64,000 bases of DNA from Paenibacillus sedimenti (GTDB lineage: Bacteria > Bacillota > Bacilli > Paenibacillales > NBRC-103111), in contig NZ_JACVVD010000016.1 of the NCBI RefSeq assembly GCF_014534655.1, positions 1 through 64,000 of the forward strand, given 5' to 3'. The first letter of the stretch is position 1. The number at the start of each line of letters is the position of its first letter. Under the pieces are notes generated by a model that searched no databases, had not been told where the DNA came from, and was given only the letters and a program-made list of their open reading frames with translations. The position numbers were made by a program, and so were the translations under genes. Positions 54,836-63,359 of this stretch are shown piece after piece.

Positions 54836-57352
54836 TTAGCTGCCTTGTCCGTGGCACTGCTTAAACTTCTTGCCGCTGCCGCAAGGGCACGGATCGTTGC
54901 GTCCGATGCGCTGCTCGTCGCGTACGACCGGCTTTTTGCCGCCTGCTTCGTTCTTAGGATCGATCGCTTGACCTTCCGCTACCGCTTGACGCTCCAGGTT
55001 GCTTTGTACATGAGCTTTCATGATGTACATCGCAACTTCTTCACGGATGTTGTCGATCATCTCCTGGAACATTTCGAAGCCTTCAAATTGATACTCGCGA
55101 AGCGGATCGGTACCGCCATAAGCGCGAAGGTGGATACCTTGGCGTAGCTGATCCATCGCGTCAATGTGATCCATCCATTTGCTGTCTACCGCGCGAAGCG
55201 CCACGACTTTCTCGAACTCTCGCATGAATTCGGCGCCGATTTCTTCCTCACGCTCATCATAACGCTTGCTGACAAGGGCTTTAATATGATCAATAACCTC
55301 TTCCTGCTCTTTGCCCCATAGGTCTTGATCGGTAATATGCGATTCTTCGTTCAATAGATTATTATTGACGAAGTTCGCCACTTCTTGCAGTTCCCACTCT
55401 TCCGGAATTTGCTCTTCCGGGCAATGGGCTTTCACCACGCGCTCGATCACGGAGTTGATCATACCCTCGATGACTTCTCGGATGTTCTCGGACTCGAGCA
55501 GCTCACGGCGTTGTTTATAAATAATCTCACGTTGTTGATTCATGACATCATCATACTGGAGAACGACTTTACGCACGTCGAAGTTGTTGCCTTCCACCCG
55601 CTTCTGAGCCGATTCAACGGCACGCGTGATCAATTTGCTCTCGATCGGTTGATCTTCTTCCATACCAAGGCGATCCATCATTGCCATGATATTCTCAGCG
55701 CCGAAACGCTTCATCAGCTCATCTTCAAGCGAAAGGTAGAACTGAGAGGAACCCGGATCGCCTTGACGGCCCGCACGGCCGCGAAGCTGGTTGTCGATCC
55801 GTCTGCTTTCGTGGCGTTCTGTACCTATAATATGCAGTCCGCCCGCTTCATGTACACCTTCGCCCAGCATAATGTCCGTACCGCGTCCGGCCATATTCGT
55901 TGCAATCGTTACCGCACCGGGTTGACCCGCACGGGAAACGATTTCCGCTTCTTCGGCATGGTACTTCGCATTCAGTACTTTATGCTGCACGCCTTTGCGT
56001 TTCAGCATCTCGGAAAGACGCTCAGAGTTCTCAATGGACACCGTACCTACGAGAACCGGTTGGTTCTTTTTGTGGCGCTCTACGATTTCTTCAACTACCG
56101 CCTTGAACTTGCCGTTCTCTGACTTGTACACAACATCCGGCAAATCTTTACGAATCATCGGACGGTTGGTCGGAACGACGATAACTTCAAGACCGTAGAT
56201 TTTCTTGAGCTCTTCTTCTTCCGTTTTCGCAGTACCCGTCATACCCGCAAGCTTGCGGTACATACGGAAGTAGTTCTGGAACGTGATTGTCGCCAGCGTC
56301 ATGCTTTCGTTCTGCACTTGCAGCTGTTCCTTCGCTTCGATCGCTTGGTGCAGCCCATCACTATATCGACGGCCCGTCATAATACGGCCAGTAAATTCGT
56401 CAACGATCATTACTTCGTCTTCTTGCACGACGTAATCCACGTCACGTCTCATGATGAAGCGCGCTTTGAGCGCTTGCGTCACGTGATGGTTGATGGTTAC
56501 ATTTTGATGATCGAATAAGTTCTCTATGCCGAACGCACGCTCCGCCTTCGCTACGCCTTCCTCTGTCAGCGCTACGGCACGCACTTTGATATCAATCGTG
56601 TAATCCTCTTCTTCTTTCAGCTTGGACACAAAACGGTCGGCCGCATAGTACAAGTCTGTCGACTTGGCAGCCTGTCCCGAAATAATAAGTGGTGTTCTGG
56701 CCTCATCGACCAGGATAGAGTCAACCTCGTCAATAACCGCATAGTAAAGCGGGCGCTGAACCATTTGCTCTTTGTAGAGTACCATATTATCGCGCAGGTA
56801 ATCGAAGCCGTATTCGTTATTCGTTCCATACGTAATATCACAAGCGTAAGCCGCTTGCTTTTCTTCATGAGACAGTTCGTGCAGATTAACCCCAACCGTT
56901 AGGCCAAGGAATTGGTAAATCTGGCCCATCTCCGCGCTATCGCGCTGAGCCAGGTAATCGTTGACCGTTACCACATGCACGCCTTTGCCCAGCAAAGCAT
57001 TCAAATAAACAGGAAGCGTTCCTACGAGCGTCTTCCCTTCCCCTGTTCTCATTTCCGCGATACGGCCTTCGTGCAGCACCATACCCCCGATCAGCTGAAC
57101 GTCATAATGACGTTTGCCGAGAACACGTTTAGCGGCTTCCCTAACCACCGCAAAAGCTTCCGGCAACAGATCATCCAGATCTTCGCCTTGCTCCAAGCGG
57201 TTTCTGAACTCTACCGTCTTGCCCTTCAGCTCTTCATCCGTCAGCGGCTGAATGCTGGCTTCCAGCTCGTTGATATGATCAACAGCTTTCAGCATCCGTT
57301 TAATTTCCCGATCATTGGAATCACCAAAAATCTTCTTCACAAGTCCTAGCAT
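54836..57352 (-). CDS. secA: Preprotein translocase ATPase SecA
   Basis: 838 residues. The motor drives export through SecYEG. Nucleotide-binding motif I is [19 protein letters not shown]-like [20 protein letters not shown], and [33 protein letters not shown] in the second helicase half. The C-terminal zinc tail is [20 protein letters not shown] (three Cys plus His). ATG after AAAGGGG. A promoter, TTGCGG-17-TACAAT (57388-57416), precedes it. It is 36 bp upstream of prfB with no terminator visible between them, so both may be cotranscribed. Confidence 0.98.
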   Translation of the reverse strand: MLGLVKKIFGDSNDREIKRMLKAVDHINELEASIQPLTDEELKGKTVEFRNRLEQGEDLDDLLPEAFAVVREAAKRVLGKRHYDVQLIGGMVLHEGRIAEMRTGEGKTLVGTLPVYLNALLGKGVHVVTVNDYLAQRDSAEMGQIYQFLGLTVGVNLHELSHEEKQAAYACDITYGTNNEYGFDYLRDNMVLYKEQMVQRPLYYAVIDEVDSILVDEARTPLIISGQAAKSTDLYYAADRFVSKLKEEEDYTIDIKVRAVALTEEGVAKAERAFGIENLFDHQNVTINHHVTQALKARFIMRRDVDYVVQEDEVMIVDEFTGRIMTGRRYSDGLHQAIEAKEQLQVQNESMTLATITFQNYFRMYRKLAGMTGTAKTEEEELKKIYGLEVIVVPTNRPMIRKDLPDVVYKSENGKFKAVVEEIVERHKKNQPVLVGTVSIENSERLSEMLKRKGVQHKVLNAKYHAEEAEIVSRAGQPGAVTIATNMAGRGTDIMLGEGVHEAGGLHIIGTERHESRRIDNQLRGRAGRQGDPGSSQFYLSLEDELMKRFGAENIMAMMDRLGMEEDQPIESKLITRAVESAQKRVEGNNFDVRKVVLQYDDVMNQQREIIYKQRRELLESENIREVIEGMINSVIERVVKAHCPEEQIPEEWELQEVANFVNNNLLNEESHITDQDLWGKEQEEVIDHIKALVSKRYDEREEEIGAEFMREFEKVVALRAVDSKWMDHIDAMDQLRQGIHLRAYGGTDPLREYQFEGFEMFQEMIDNIREEVAMYIMKAHVQSNLERQAVAEGQAIDPKNEAGGKKPVVRDEQRIGRNDPCPCGSGKKFKQCHGQGS

Positions 57353-57387
57353 CGGTGAACCCCTTTCCCTTGCATTCGTATCCTTAA

Positions 57388-57416
57388 ATTGTAACAGTTT
57401 GGCGGTCTTGCCGCAA
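57388..57416 (-). promoter_or_regulatory. secA promoter
   Basis: Minus strand -35 TTGCGG (57411-57416), 17-bp spacer, -10 TACAAT (57388-57393), about 35 bp before the secA ATG. Confidence 0.6.
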
Positions 57417-57554
57417 CAAACGCTCGTTTCTTATGGCTGTTTTTCCATTAACTACTACGAATATACGTATAATTTGCGCCATTGTTGCAAAAAGATAACA
57501 TAACTGCTCATTTTTATAGTATGAAATCGATTATCGGATTGCATGCACAAAATA

Positions 57555-57696
57555 CCCCACAAAGTGAAGTAGCACCTCTGAAGTATATTCCGTCCGCATT
57601 GAGCTTTGCTCAATCGGCGTCTAAACTTACCATTTATTTAGCGCTCATGCATCACCGAATTACTTCGATTAGAAGTTTAGACAATACTTTGTGGGG
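57555..57696. repeat. Inverted-repeat bounded element (MITE-like)
   Basis: CCCCACAAAGT (57555-57565) and ACTTTGTGGGG (57686-57696) are perfect 11-bp inverted repeats 142 bp apart end to end. A nested pair TCTAAACTT/AAGTTTAGA lies inside. The only ORF (57482-57712) has no ribosome site. It looks like a non-autonomous mobile element or remnant, but no target duplication is clear. Confidence 0.6.
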
Positions 57697-57717
57697 GCCC
57701 CAAAAAAAATAAAAAAA

Positions 57718-57744
57718 GCTTGACCGACCAAAGTCGAGCCAAGC
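57718..57744 (-). terminator. Terminator of hpf
   Basis: Hairpin GCTTGGCTCGAC/GTCGGTCAAGC (one bulge and one mismatch), followed on the minus strand by TTTTTTTATTTTTTTT. About 40 bp beyond the hpf stop. Confidence 0.85.
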
Positions 57745-57784
57745 CCTCTATTTCATCATCGTTTCCGGCCTCGCAGAGGCTCGT

Positions 57785-58333
57785 TTACATCGCCGGCTCT
57801 ATCAGGCCATATTTGCCATCGTTACGTTTATACACGACGTTTACTTGATCGGTATCCATGTTGGAAAATACGAAGAAAGTATGGCCAACCATGTTCATCT
57901 GAAGAATGGCCTCTTCCACATCCATCGGCTTCAAGTTGAAACGCTTGTTGCGAACCAGTTCAAAATCTTCCTCTTCCTCCAAATACATCGTCGGTGAAGT
58001 TTCAATTTTAAATAAATCGCGCTTGCCGCCTTCCTGGCGAATTTTACGGTTAGCCTTCGTCTTATGCTTGCGAATCTGGCGTTCTAATTTGTCCACAACC
58101 AAATCAATGGACGCGTACATGTCATTATTGCGTTCCTCAGCCCGAAGCAGCACGCCTGCAAGCGGAATGCTTACCTCAATGGCTTGCATACCTTTGATCA
58201 CGCTTAATGTTACATGCACATCTGATGTAAGGGGAGCTTCAAAGTACCTTTCTAGTCTCGTCAACTTCTTCTCGACATAGTCCCTGAGTGCTTCAGTTAC
58301 TTCAAGGTGTTCTCCGCGAATGCTAATATCCAT
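57785..58333 (-). CDS. hpf: Ribosome hibernation promoting factor, long form
   Basis: 182 residues from ATG 58333 (MDISIRGEHLEV), which sits 9 nt after AAGGGAG; an ATG nine bases earlier abuts that site. The N-terminal S30Ae/RaiA domain spans about 1-100 (YVEKKLTRLERYFEAPLT, KGMQAIEVSIPLAG). The C-terminal long-HPF dimerisation domain has FELVRNKRFNLKPMDVEEAILQMNMVGHTFFVF, YKRNDGKYGLIEP. It joins two 70S ribosomes into 100S dimers in stationary phase. A sigma-A-like promoter precedes it; B. subtilis orthologues also use stress sigma factors, not visible here. Confidence 0.96.
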   Translation of the reverse strand: MDISIRGEHLEVTEALRDYVEKKLTRLERYFEAPLTSDVHVTLSVIKGMQAIEVSIPLAGVLLRAEERNNDMYASIDLVVDKLERQIRKHKTKANRKIRQEGGKRDLFKIETSPTMYLEEEEDFELVRNKRFNLKPMDVEEAILQMNMVGHTFFVFSNMDTDQVNVVYKRNDGKYGLIEPAM

Positions 58334-58359
58334 GTTCAACATCTCCCTTCCTCACTTAC

Positions 58360-58388
58360 ATTATACTACATTCCACCTCATCTTCAAA
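58360..58388 (-). promoter_or_regulatory. hpf promoter
   Basis: Minus strand TTTGAA (58383-58388), 17 bp, TATAAT (58360-58365). Confidence 0.6.
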
Positions 58389-58429
58389 ATTCCTTCATAT
58401 TTCAATCTAACGATTTATATGCAAAAAAA

Positions 58430-58453
58430 CACCCCGGAAATGCCTCCAGGGTG
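58430..58453 (-). terminator. Terminator of the cold-shock gene
   Basis: Stem CACCCTGG/CCGGGGTG (one mismatch) followed on the minus strand by TTTTTTTG; about 45 bp past the stop. Confidence 0.8.
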
Positions 58454-58498
58454 CTTTGATTACATTCGTGTATTCAAGCGGCTCTCTCAGCCGGATGA

Positions 58499-58696
58499 TT
58501 ATAATTTGCTAACGTTAGCTGCTTGCGGCCCACGTGCGCCTTCCACGATGTCAAACGATACAGATTGACCTTCCTCTAACGTTTTGAAACCTTCGGATTG
58601 GATCGCGGAGAAATGTACGAATACATCCCCACCGTCTTCGCGCTCGATGAAACCATAACCTTTTTCTGCGTTAAACCATTTCACTTTACCTTGCAT
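58499..58696 (-). CDS. Cold-shock protein (CspA/CspB family)
   Basis: 65 residues, a full one-domain RNA/DNA-binding cold-shock fold. [18 protein letters not shown] contains RNP1 (KGYGFIE) and [12 protein letters not shown] contains RNP2 (VFVHF). I chose ATG 58696; the GTG at 58705 lies too close to AAGGGA. The 5' untranslated part between the promoter and ATG is about 45 nt, shorter than the cold-inducible leader of E. coli cspA. It could be a housekeeping or cold-induced member. Confidence 0.95.
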   Translation of the reverse strand: MQGKVKWFNAEKGYGFIEREDGGDVFVHFSAIQSEGFKTLEEGQSVSFDIVEGARGPQAANVSKL

Positions 58697-58745
58697 GCCG
58701 TACACATTCCCTTCATTTTCAAATAATGTAAGCCCTTACTTTTCG

Positions 58746-58775
58746 ACTATACCACCCGTCAGCTTGGCATGTCAA
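58746..58775 (-). promoter_or_regulatory. Cold-shock gene promoter
   Basis: Minus strand TTGACA (58770-58775), 18-bp spacer, TATAGT (58746-58751). Confidence 0.75.
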
Positions 58776-58827
58776 TTTATTCCTTAACATATTGTTAAAT
58801 TATTTGAAAATTCCGGTATACACATCC

Positions 58828-58922
58828 CGTGGATAAGTGAAAAATTTGTAGAACCTTGTCGTATCTAGCGCCTTTACAACTTATTCACAAAGTTATGCAC
58901 AGGGTTGTGCACATTATCCACA
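58828..58922 (+). promoter_or_regulatory. DnaA-box cluster
   Basis: Four 9-mers in direct orientation: TTATTCACA (58881), TTATGCACA (58893), TTGTGCACA (58905) and the perfect TTATCCACA (58914). A reverse-oriented CGTGGATAA (58828) is one mismatch from consensus. Spacings are 12, 12 and 9 bp. No dnaA or dnaN gene is in the window, so this is not oriC. It lies 53-150 bp upstream of the cold-shock -35. Confidence 0.6.
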
Positions 58923-58976
58923 GGTGGATGTTAAGAACTTTAAACCATACTCAATCCGCTTCTTTAAAATAAAAAA

Positions 58977-59021
58977 AAGGAATACAACGCAAGGTAAGTC
59001 GCTCACCTTTGTGTATTCCTT
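58977..59021 (-). terminator. Terminator of the flaG-fliD-fliS-fliT operon
   Basis: Stem AAGGAATACA/TGTATTCCTT (10 bp) plus inner AAGGT/ACCTT, followed on the minus strand by TTTTTTTATTTT. Nine bp past the last gene. Confidence 0.85.
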
Positions 59022-59029
59022 GATTCATT

Positions 59030-59362
59030 CTATTTTCTTTTATCGACGAAATGACTTTCAGACGAGTAATAAGAATTATATGCATTCTTGGTCTTCTGAG
59101 CATTGGAAAGTTTTGATATCTGTGACTCTGCCTCTGATTTATAAACAACCATCCGTTGTATAATGGTCAAGTCATGAGTTAAGATTTTCTGTATTCTTTC
59201 GCGTTGAGCTTCAGATGGAACAGAAGTCGAGAATTGACCTAGTTCACTAATAAGCTCGTCTCTATTCTCAACAAACTGCTCTAAAGCTTCCCACTCAATT
59301 GAGTCTATTTGCTGCAGGACATCAGCGGTTAGCTGTTCCAACTTTGCAATAACTTCATCCAT
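59030..59362 (-). CDS. FliT-like flagellar export chaperone
   Basis: 110 residues, all helical and charged (MDEVIAKLEQLTADVLQQID, VENRDELISELGQF, LTIIQRMVVYKSEAESQISKL). Small helical proteins directly after fliS in Bacilli are FliT-type chaperones for the cap protein FliD. Identification rests on position, size and helix pattern. It overlaps fliS by 8 bp. Confidence 0.75.
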   Translation of the reverse strand: MDEVIAKLEQLTADVLQQIDSIEWEALEQFVENRDELISELGQFSTSVPSEAQRERIQKILTHDLTIIQRMVVYKSEAESQISKLSNAQKTKNAYNSYYSSESHFVDKRK

Positions 59363-59753
59363 TTTTTACACCGGAAGCCGTTTGCATAGTAACTAATTTC
59401 GATGCTTGAATCCAGGTTTCTTTCAGTTCAATCAGGTGCTGTACAACCTCTTGGGCTTGTTCTGGCGTTTTCTGAATATTTGATTCCATCAAACGATATA
59501 CGAAATACTCGTATAACTTCAGCAATCCTTCGGCAATATCAGCGTTCCTATCCAGAGATAAAGATAATTCCTGGATAATTTCCTGTGCCCTACACAAATT
59601 TCTATTTGCTTCTTCATAGTTATTTTGATTAATAGCTTCGATACCGAACTTGCAAAAACGAATGGCCCCATCGTAAAGCATGATTAATAATTGGGACGGC
59701 CCTGCTGTCTGAATTGTAGTCTCCAAATATTTGTTTCGCTGAGCATTGAGCAT
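59355..59753 (-). CDS. fliS: Flagellin chaperone FliS
   Basis: 132 residues. FliS pattern: RNKYLETTIQTAGPSQLLIMLYDGAIRFCKFGIEAI at the start and LYEYFVYRLMESNIQKTPEQAQEVV later. It binds unfolded flagellin in the cytoplasm and hands it to the export gate. It follows fliD by 28 bp and overlaps the fliT-like gene. Confidence 0.95.
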   Translation of the reverse strand: MLNAQRNKYLETTIQTAGPSQLLIMLYDGAIRFCKFGIEAINQNNYEEANRNLCRAQEIIQELSLSLDRNADIAEGLLKLYEYFVYRLMESNIQKTPEQAQEVVQHLIELKETWIQASKLVTMQTASGVKNG

Positions 59754-59781
59754 TCGTATACACTCCTAACTTTCATTACTG

Positions 59782-61299
59782 TCAACCAAACTGCTTCGCT
59801 AGGTTGGCGGATTGTGCATTTAATCTGTTAATTGCCTGTTCCATAGCAGTAAATTGCCGATAGTATCTGTTTTCAATATCAATCAAACGACTGTTATATT
59901 TATCAATCTGCTGTCCTAGTTCATTCATTTGCTTACCAAGAATGCTGGTATCATTCAATATGCTAGATACACCAGTACGATCTTTAATGTCATCTAAAGC
60001 GTTTTGAAATGTTGTGTACATTCTTTCAGCAATTCCCACATCAGAGCCGTTTGATCCCTCCACGCCATTGGCAGTAAATAAAGCTGTAACTGCATTCGGA
60101 TCTTCTTCAAGGGCTTTTCTCAACTTCGCCTCGTCATTGAGATATAGCTTTCCCTTCTCTGAGTATAATCCTGTTTCAATTCCAATGGAGCTTAAAGTAT
60201 TATACTTAGAACTTCCTGTATCTACTTTTCCTGAAGCGGCATAACGCATTTCTGAGATCGTTCTTGTCAATATGGAATCATTTTTCAGCAGTCCGCTTTT
60301 CGCTTTTTCTTCCCATAGCTTGATATCATTTTCCTGCATGTCTTTCTTTTGTTCGTCCGACAGAGGCGTATAGTCCCGATACTTCGACTCCCCTACTTTG
60401 TCCTGGAGAGATTTGAGCATTTCATTATAGTCTTTGATAAATCCCTTGATCGACTCAATGACTTTGTCAGTATCGGATGTGATATTGATTACAGTGTCAG
60501 TTGCTCCGCTTTTCGCTTTCAATGTGAGTTCGACACCATTAACTGTAAGGACATTACTACTTGATGTTGTCTCAATTCCATTAATAAACGCCTTGGCATC
60601 GACTCCTTGGGTGGAGTCAACAGTCGGAGTATTACTTGCCGTATCAACCTTTAAGACATTCTGGAGAAAACCGTTATCATCCACAAATTGGATGTGTCCT
60701 GTTCCATTAATGAGACCCGTCTCTTTGGATGAAAAGGACACCTTACCATTGCTGTAATAAGCTGTCACTTTAGCGGAGCTACTGTTAATCCGGGATATTA
60801 TATCATTTAACGAGTCGTTATTACGATTAAAGCTAATGTCAGTGCCATTAATTTTTATCGTGTAATCATCCTTTGTTAGATCACCGGACAGATCAGCATC
60901 TTCGTCCACTAACTTCTTGCTGGGATCAAAATTAGTTAAAGGCACATTCCTGATATCACCTGTGCTCCACTTCATCGCAGCCACAGCGACGGTATCTACT
61001 TTTACATTTAACGTTCCTGTTGAAGCGGTACCCGTAGCCTTTGCGCTCAAAACAGACGAATCTCCCGTAGTATCCACTTTTTTGGCGGTTAAGGTTGATT
61101 CCTTCTTAAACTCAAACAATTTGTTATTTCTGAAATCATACAACTTTGTATTTAGTTCCAGGTAGCTTTCTCGCTGCCATATCGTTGTCTGTCTTTTTTG
61201 GGTCAGCTTATCAACGGGAATACGATGAGCTTTCATTAATTCACTGATCATCGTATCAGTATCCATACCAGAAGCCAGTCCGCCAATTCTAAAGACCAT
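59782..61299 (-). CDS. fliD: Flagellar hook-associated protein 2 (filament cap)
   Basis: 505 residues. The N-terminal FliD domain has RIGGLASGMDTDTMISELMKAHRIPVDKL. A D2/D3 insert follows, and the C-terminal coiled coil ends EQAINRLNAQSANLAKQF. No signal peptide, as expected for flagellar type III export. It caps the filament and folds arriving flagellin. It lies 11 bp after flaG, under the sigma-D promoter. Confidence 0.95.
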   Translation of the reverse strand: MVFRIGGLASGMDTDTMISELMKAHRIPVDKLTQKRQTTIWQRESYLELNTKLYDFRNNKLFEFKKESTLTAKKVDTTGDSSVLSAKATGTASTGTLNVKVDTVAVAAMKWSTGDIRNVPLTNFDPSKKLVDEDADLSGDLTKDDYTIKINGTDISFNRNNDSLNDIISRINSSSAKVTAYYSNGKVSFSSKETGLINGTGHIQFVDDNGFLQNVLKVDTASNTPTVDSTQGVDAKAFINGIETTSSSNVLTVNGVELTLKAKSGATDTVINITSDTDKVIESIKGFIKDYNEMLKSLQDKVGESKYRDYTPLSDEQKKDMQENDIKLWEEKAKSGLLKNDSILTRTISEMRYAASGKVDTGSSKYNTLSSIGIETGLYSEKGKLYLNDEAKLRKALEEDPNAVTALFTANGVEGSNGSDVGIAERMYTTFQNALDDIKDRTGVSSILNDTSILGKQMNELGQQIDKYNSRLIDIENRYYRQFTAMEQAINRLNAQSANLAKQFG

Positions 61300-61310
61300 G
61301 TTTCTTCCCC

Positions 61311-61706
61311 CTATCTTTTTTCGTCAACTAACAAGCCAGCCATCTCCCAAACCTTGGCCAGAAAATCGAGACTTTTCTCAGGGGGAAGTTCTCTGATGAC
61401 CTCGCCACTCTCCCGATCCTTGACCTTCACCATAATTTTTTTCGTTTGATCATGAATTGAGAATTCCAAAGATGTGGAAGTGCCCTCCATCGCTTTGATA
61501 GCCCTTTCGACGGCACGAATTAATTGCTCGTCACTGATTGTAATTTGGTCTCCTTGTAACTCGGCTTGTCTCATTTCTTTAACCGAATGAATGGAAGATA
61601 CCGTCTCTGTTTGGGAATATGTTGTTTTCACTTTAGATTCCGGTACAGTCCGTTCCGCACCAAGCGATCTGATTACTTCTCCGCCAATGGACATGTCTGA
61701 ACTCAT
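61311..61706 (-). CDS. flaG: FlaG family protein
   Basis: 131 residues from ATG 61706 (GGAGGG upstream). The N-terminal half is disordered and the C-terminal half is the FlaG domain: EQLIRAVERAIKAMEG, LEFSIHDQTKKIMVKVKDRESGEVIRELPPEKSLDFLAKVWE. FlaG affects filament length; it is usually first in the flaG-fliD-fliS cluster, as here. It is the first gene downstream of a good sigma-D promoter. Confidence 0.92.
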   Translation of the reverse strand: MSSDMSIGGEVIRSLGAERTVPESKVKTTYSQTETVSSIHSVKEMRQAELQGDQITISDEQLIRAVERAIKAMEGTSTSLEFSIHDQTKKIMVKVKDRESGEVIRELPPEKSLDFLAKVWEMAGLLVDEKR

Positions 61707-61743
61707 ATTGAGAACCCTCCACACTGATATAGTCGTACTACTT

Positions 61744-61771
61744 ATATCGGCAGCAACAGGAGGATGTTTTA
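61744..61771 (-). promoter_or_regulatory. Sigma-D (flagellar) promoter
   Basis: Minus strand TAAA (61768-61771), 16-bp spacer, then GCCGATAT (61744-61751), an exact -10 for SigD. About 37 bp before flaG. Confidence 0.85.
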
Positions 61772-61816
61772 GATTGAATTTTTAATAAACTTAAATTTTT
61801 CCATTAACATGAATCC

Positions 61817-62395
61817 TTATAGGAGTTGAGTTGCTTTTCCATCAGTCAGCATATAAGATCTGCCACATCCACATTTCGAGTTCATTTGAGAATCAAATGT
61901 GAGTCGCTCCCCGCAATCGCACACCCATCCGATGATCTTAGCCGGCACACCCGCCACTAGCGCATAATCAGGAACATCTTTTGTCACAACTGCTCCTGCG
62001 GCGACCATTGCTGATTTACCAATGGTACCTCCACAGACAACCGTAGAGTTAGCTCCAAGGGACGCACCTTGTTTAATAAGTGTTGGTAAGTAGGCCTCAC
62101 TGGTATTTCGGGGAAATGCAGAACGCGGCGTCTTTACATTGGTAAACACCATGCTCGGACCGCAGAATACGTCATCTTCCAGAATAACCCCTTCGTATAA
62201 GGAGACGTTATTTTGAATTTTGACGTTATTGCCTACTTTAACGTTACTTGCAACAAATACGTTTTGCCCCAAATTGCAGCTCTCTCCAATGACTGCACCG
62301 CTCATAATGTGAGAGAAGTGCCAAATTTTCGTGTTCTTGCCGATTACAGCCCCCTCGTCGACAACAGAAGAAGGGTGAAGGAAATATTCACTCAT
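61817..62395 (-). CDS. Hexapeptide-repeat N-acetyltransferase (WbpD/WlbB-like)
   Basis: 192 residues. Left-handed beta-helix repeats of I-G-x-x-x-x-I type cover most of the protein ([35 protein letters not shown]), with [14 protein letters not shown] and [21 protein letters not shown] [22 protein letters not shown]. The C-terminus has four cysteines (VCDCGERL...KCGCGR) as a small zinc-ribbon-like tail. Relatives acetylate UDP-2-acetamido-3-amino-2,3-dideoxyglucuronate. It overlaps the oxidoreductase gene by 8 bp. Substrate inferred from neighbours. Confidence 0.85.
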   Translation of the reverse strand: MSEYFLHPSSVVDEGAVIGKNTKIWHFSHIMSGAVIGESCNLGQNVFVASNVKVGNNVKIQNNVSLYEGVILEDDVFCGPSMVFTNVKTPRSAFPRNTSEAYLPTLIKQGASLGANSTVVCGGTIGKSAMVAAGAVVTKDVPDYALVAGVPAKIIGWVCDCGERLTFDSQMNSKCGCGRSYMLTDGKATQLL

Positions 62396-63350
62396 CGCGG
62401 TTCAATCCTTTCAAACTTTTTGAAGCTTCCTCCAAAATGCGGATAACCTCCAAACCATTGGCCCCATCAGAAATAGGCTGTTTCCTCTCGGTAATACACT
62501 CCAGAAAATGTGCACATTCCAACTTTAAGGGCTGATCAGCCCCCTCAAACACAACTTCGCATCCATCGTCCCAATTAGAAAGATCGGAGCGAACTCCTTT
62601 ACGGTGTAGCGTGACAGTTTGCCGCTCTTCGTCATAAACCAGCATTCCGCAGTCCCCGACAGCAACCAAGCGGCGCCTTAATTCAGGCCAAAGCCAGGAG
62701 GTATGCAAATGCGCTGAAATTCCATTGTTAAACGACAGGTGCAAATATACATCATCTTCAATATCCAATTGAAGTATCGCCTGGCCGCTGACCGATAAAG
62801 CTCTAGGCGGTTGTCCGATCAAATAGAGAAACACTGCAATATCGTGCACGCCGAAGCTCCACAGCACATTTTCGACAGATCGAACCCTGCCTAGCTTCAT
62901 CCGTTCCTGATGAAGAGATTTCAAAGCGCCGATCACGCCTTGATCTATCAATGACTTCATCTTTTGGATTGCCGGTTGATACATCAGCAGGTGCCCTACC
63001 ATTAAGATGCGCTGATGTCGTTCTGCAATGGCTATAAGTTCGTTGGCATCGTGAGAAGAGAGTGTAATCGGCTTTTCCACAAACACATCCTTACCTGCTT
63101 CCAGGGCATAAACAGCAACTTCATAATGAGTATGCGCAGGTGTAGCAATGACAACACCCGCAGATTCCGTTTTCGCAATCGCTTCTTTATAGTCTTCATA
63201 CAGTGGAATATCCGGGTAGTTAACGGATAAACTTTCCCGCAAGCCTTTATCGAACTCGGCCACAGCGGCAAGAGCATGTAATTCATTAAATGTACGAACC
63301 AGGTTCTTCCCCCACTGACCCGCTCCGATCACGATAACTCGCTGCCCCAT
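62388..63350 (-). CDS. Gfo/Idh/MocA-family sugar oxidoreductase (WbpB/WlbA-like)
   Basis: 320 residues. The Rossmann start is [20 protein letters not shown] and the family signature is [38 protein letters not shown] resembles WbpB/WlbA, which oxidises UDP-GlcNAcA at C3 to the 3-keto form before transamination. AAGGAG upstream of the ATG. It lies 9 bp after the UDP-sugar dehydrogenase gene. No aminotransferase gene (WbpE) is inside the window. Confidence 0.88.
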   Translation of the reverse strand: MGQRVIVIGAGQWGKNLVRTFNELHALAAVAEFDKGLRESLSVNYPDIPLYEDYKEAIAKTESAGVVIATPAHTHYEVAVYALEAGKDVFVEKPITLSSHDANELIAIAERHQRILMVGHLLMYQPAIQKMKSLIDQGVIGALKSLHQERMKLGRVRSVENVLWSFGVHDIAVFLYLIGQPPRALSVSGQAILQLDIEDDVYLHLSFNNGISAHLHTSWLWPELRRRLVAVGDCGMLVYDEERQTVTLHRKGVRSDLSNWDDGCEVVFEGADQPLKLECAHFLECITERKQPISDGANGLEVIRILEEASKSLKGLNRDE

Positions 63351-63359
63351 ATAGTCTCC

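Noticed and set aside
57482-57712. ORF of 76 codons upstream of hpf's terminator
   Set aside because: It covers the inverted-repeat element and lacks a ribosome site; composition is not protein-like.
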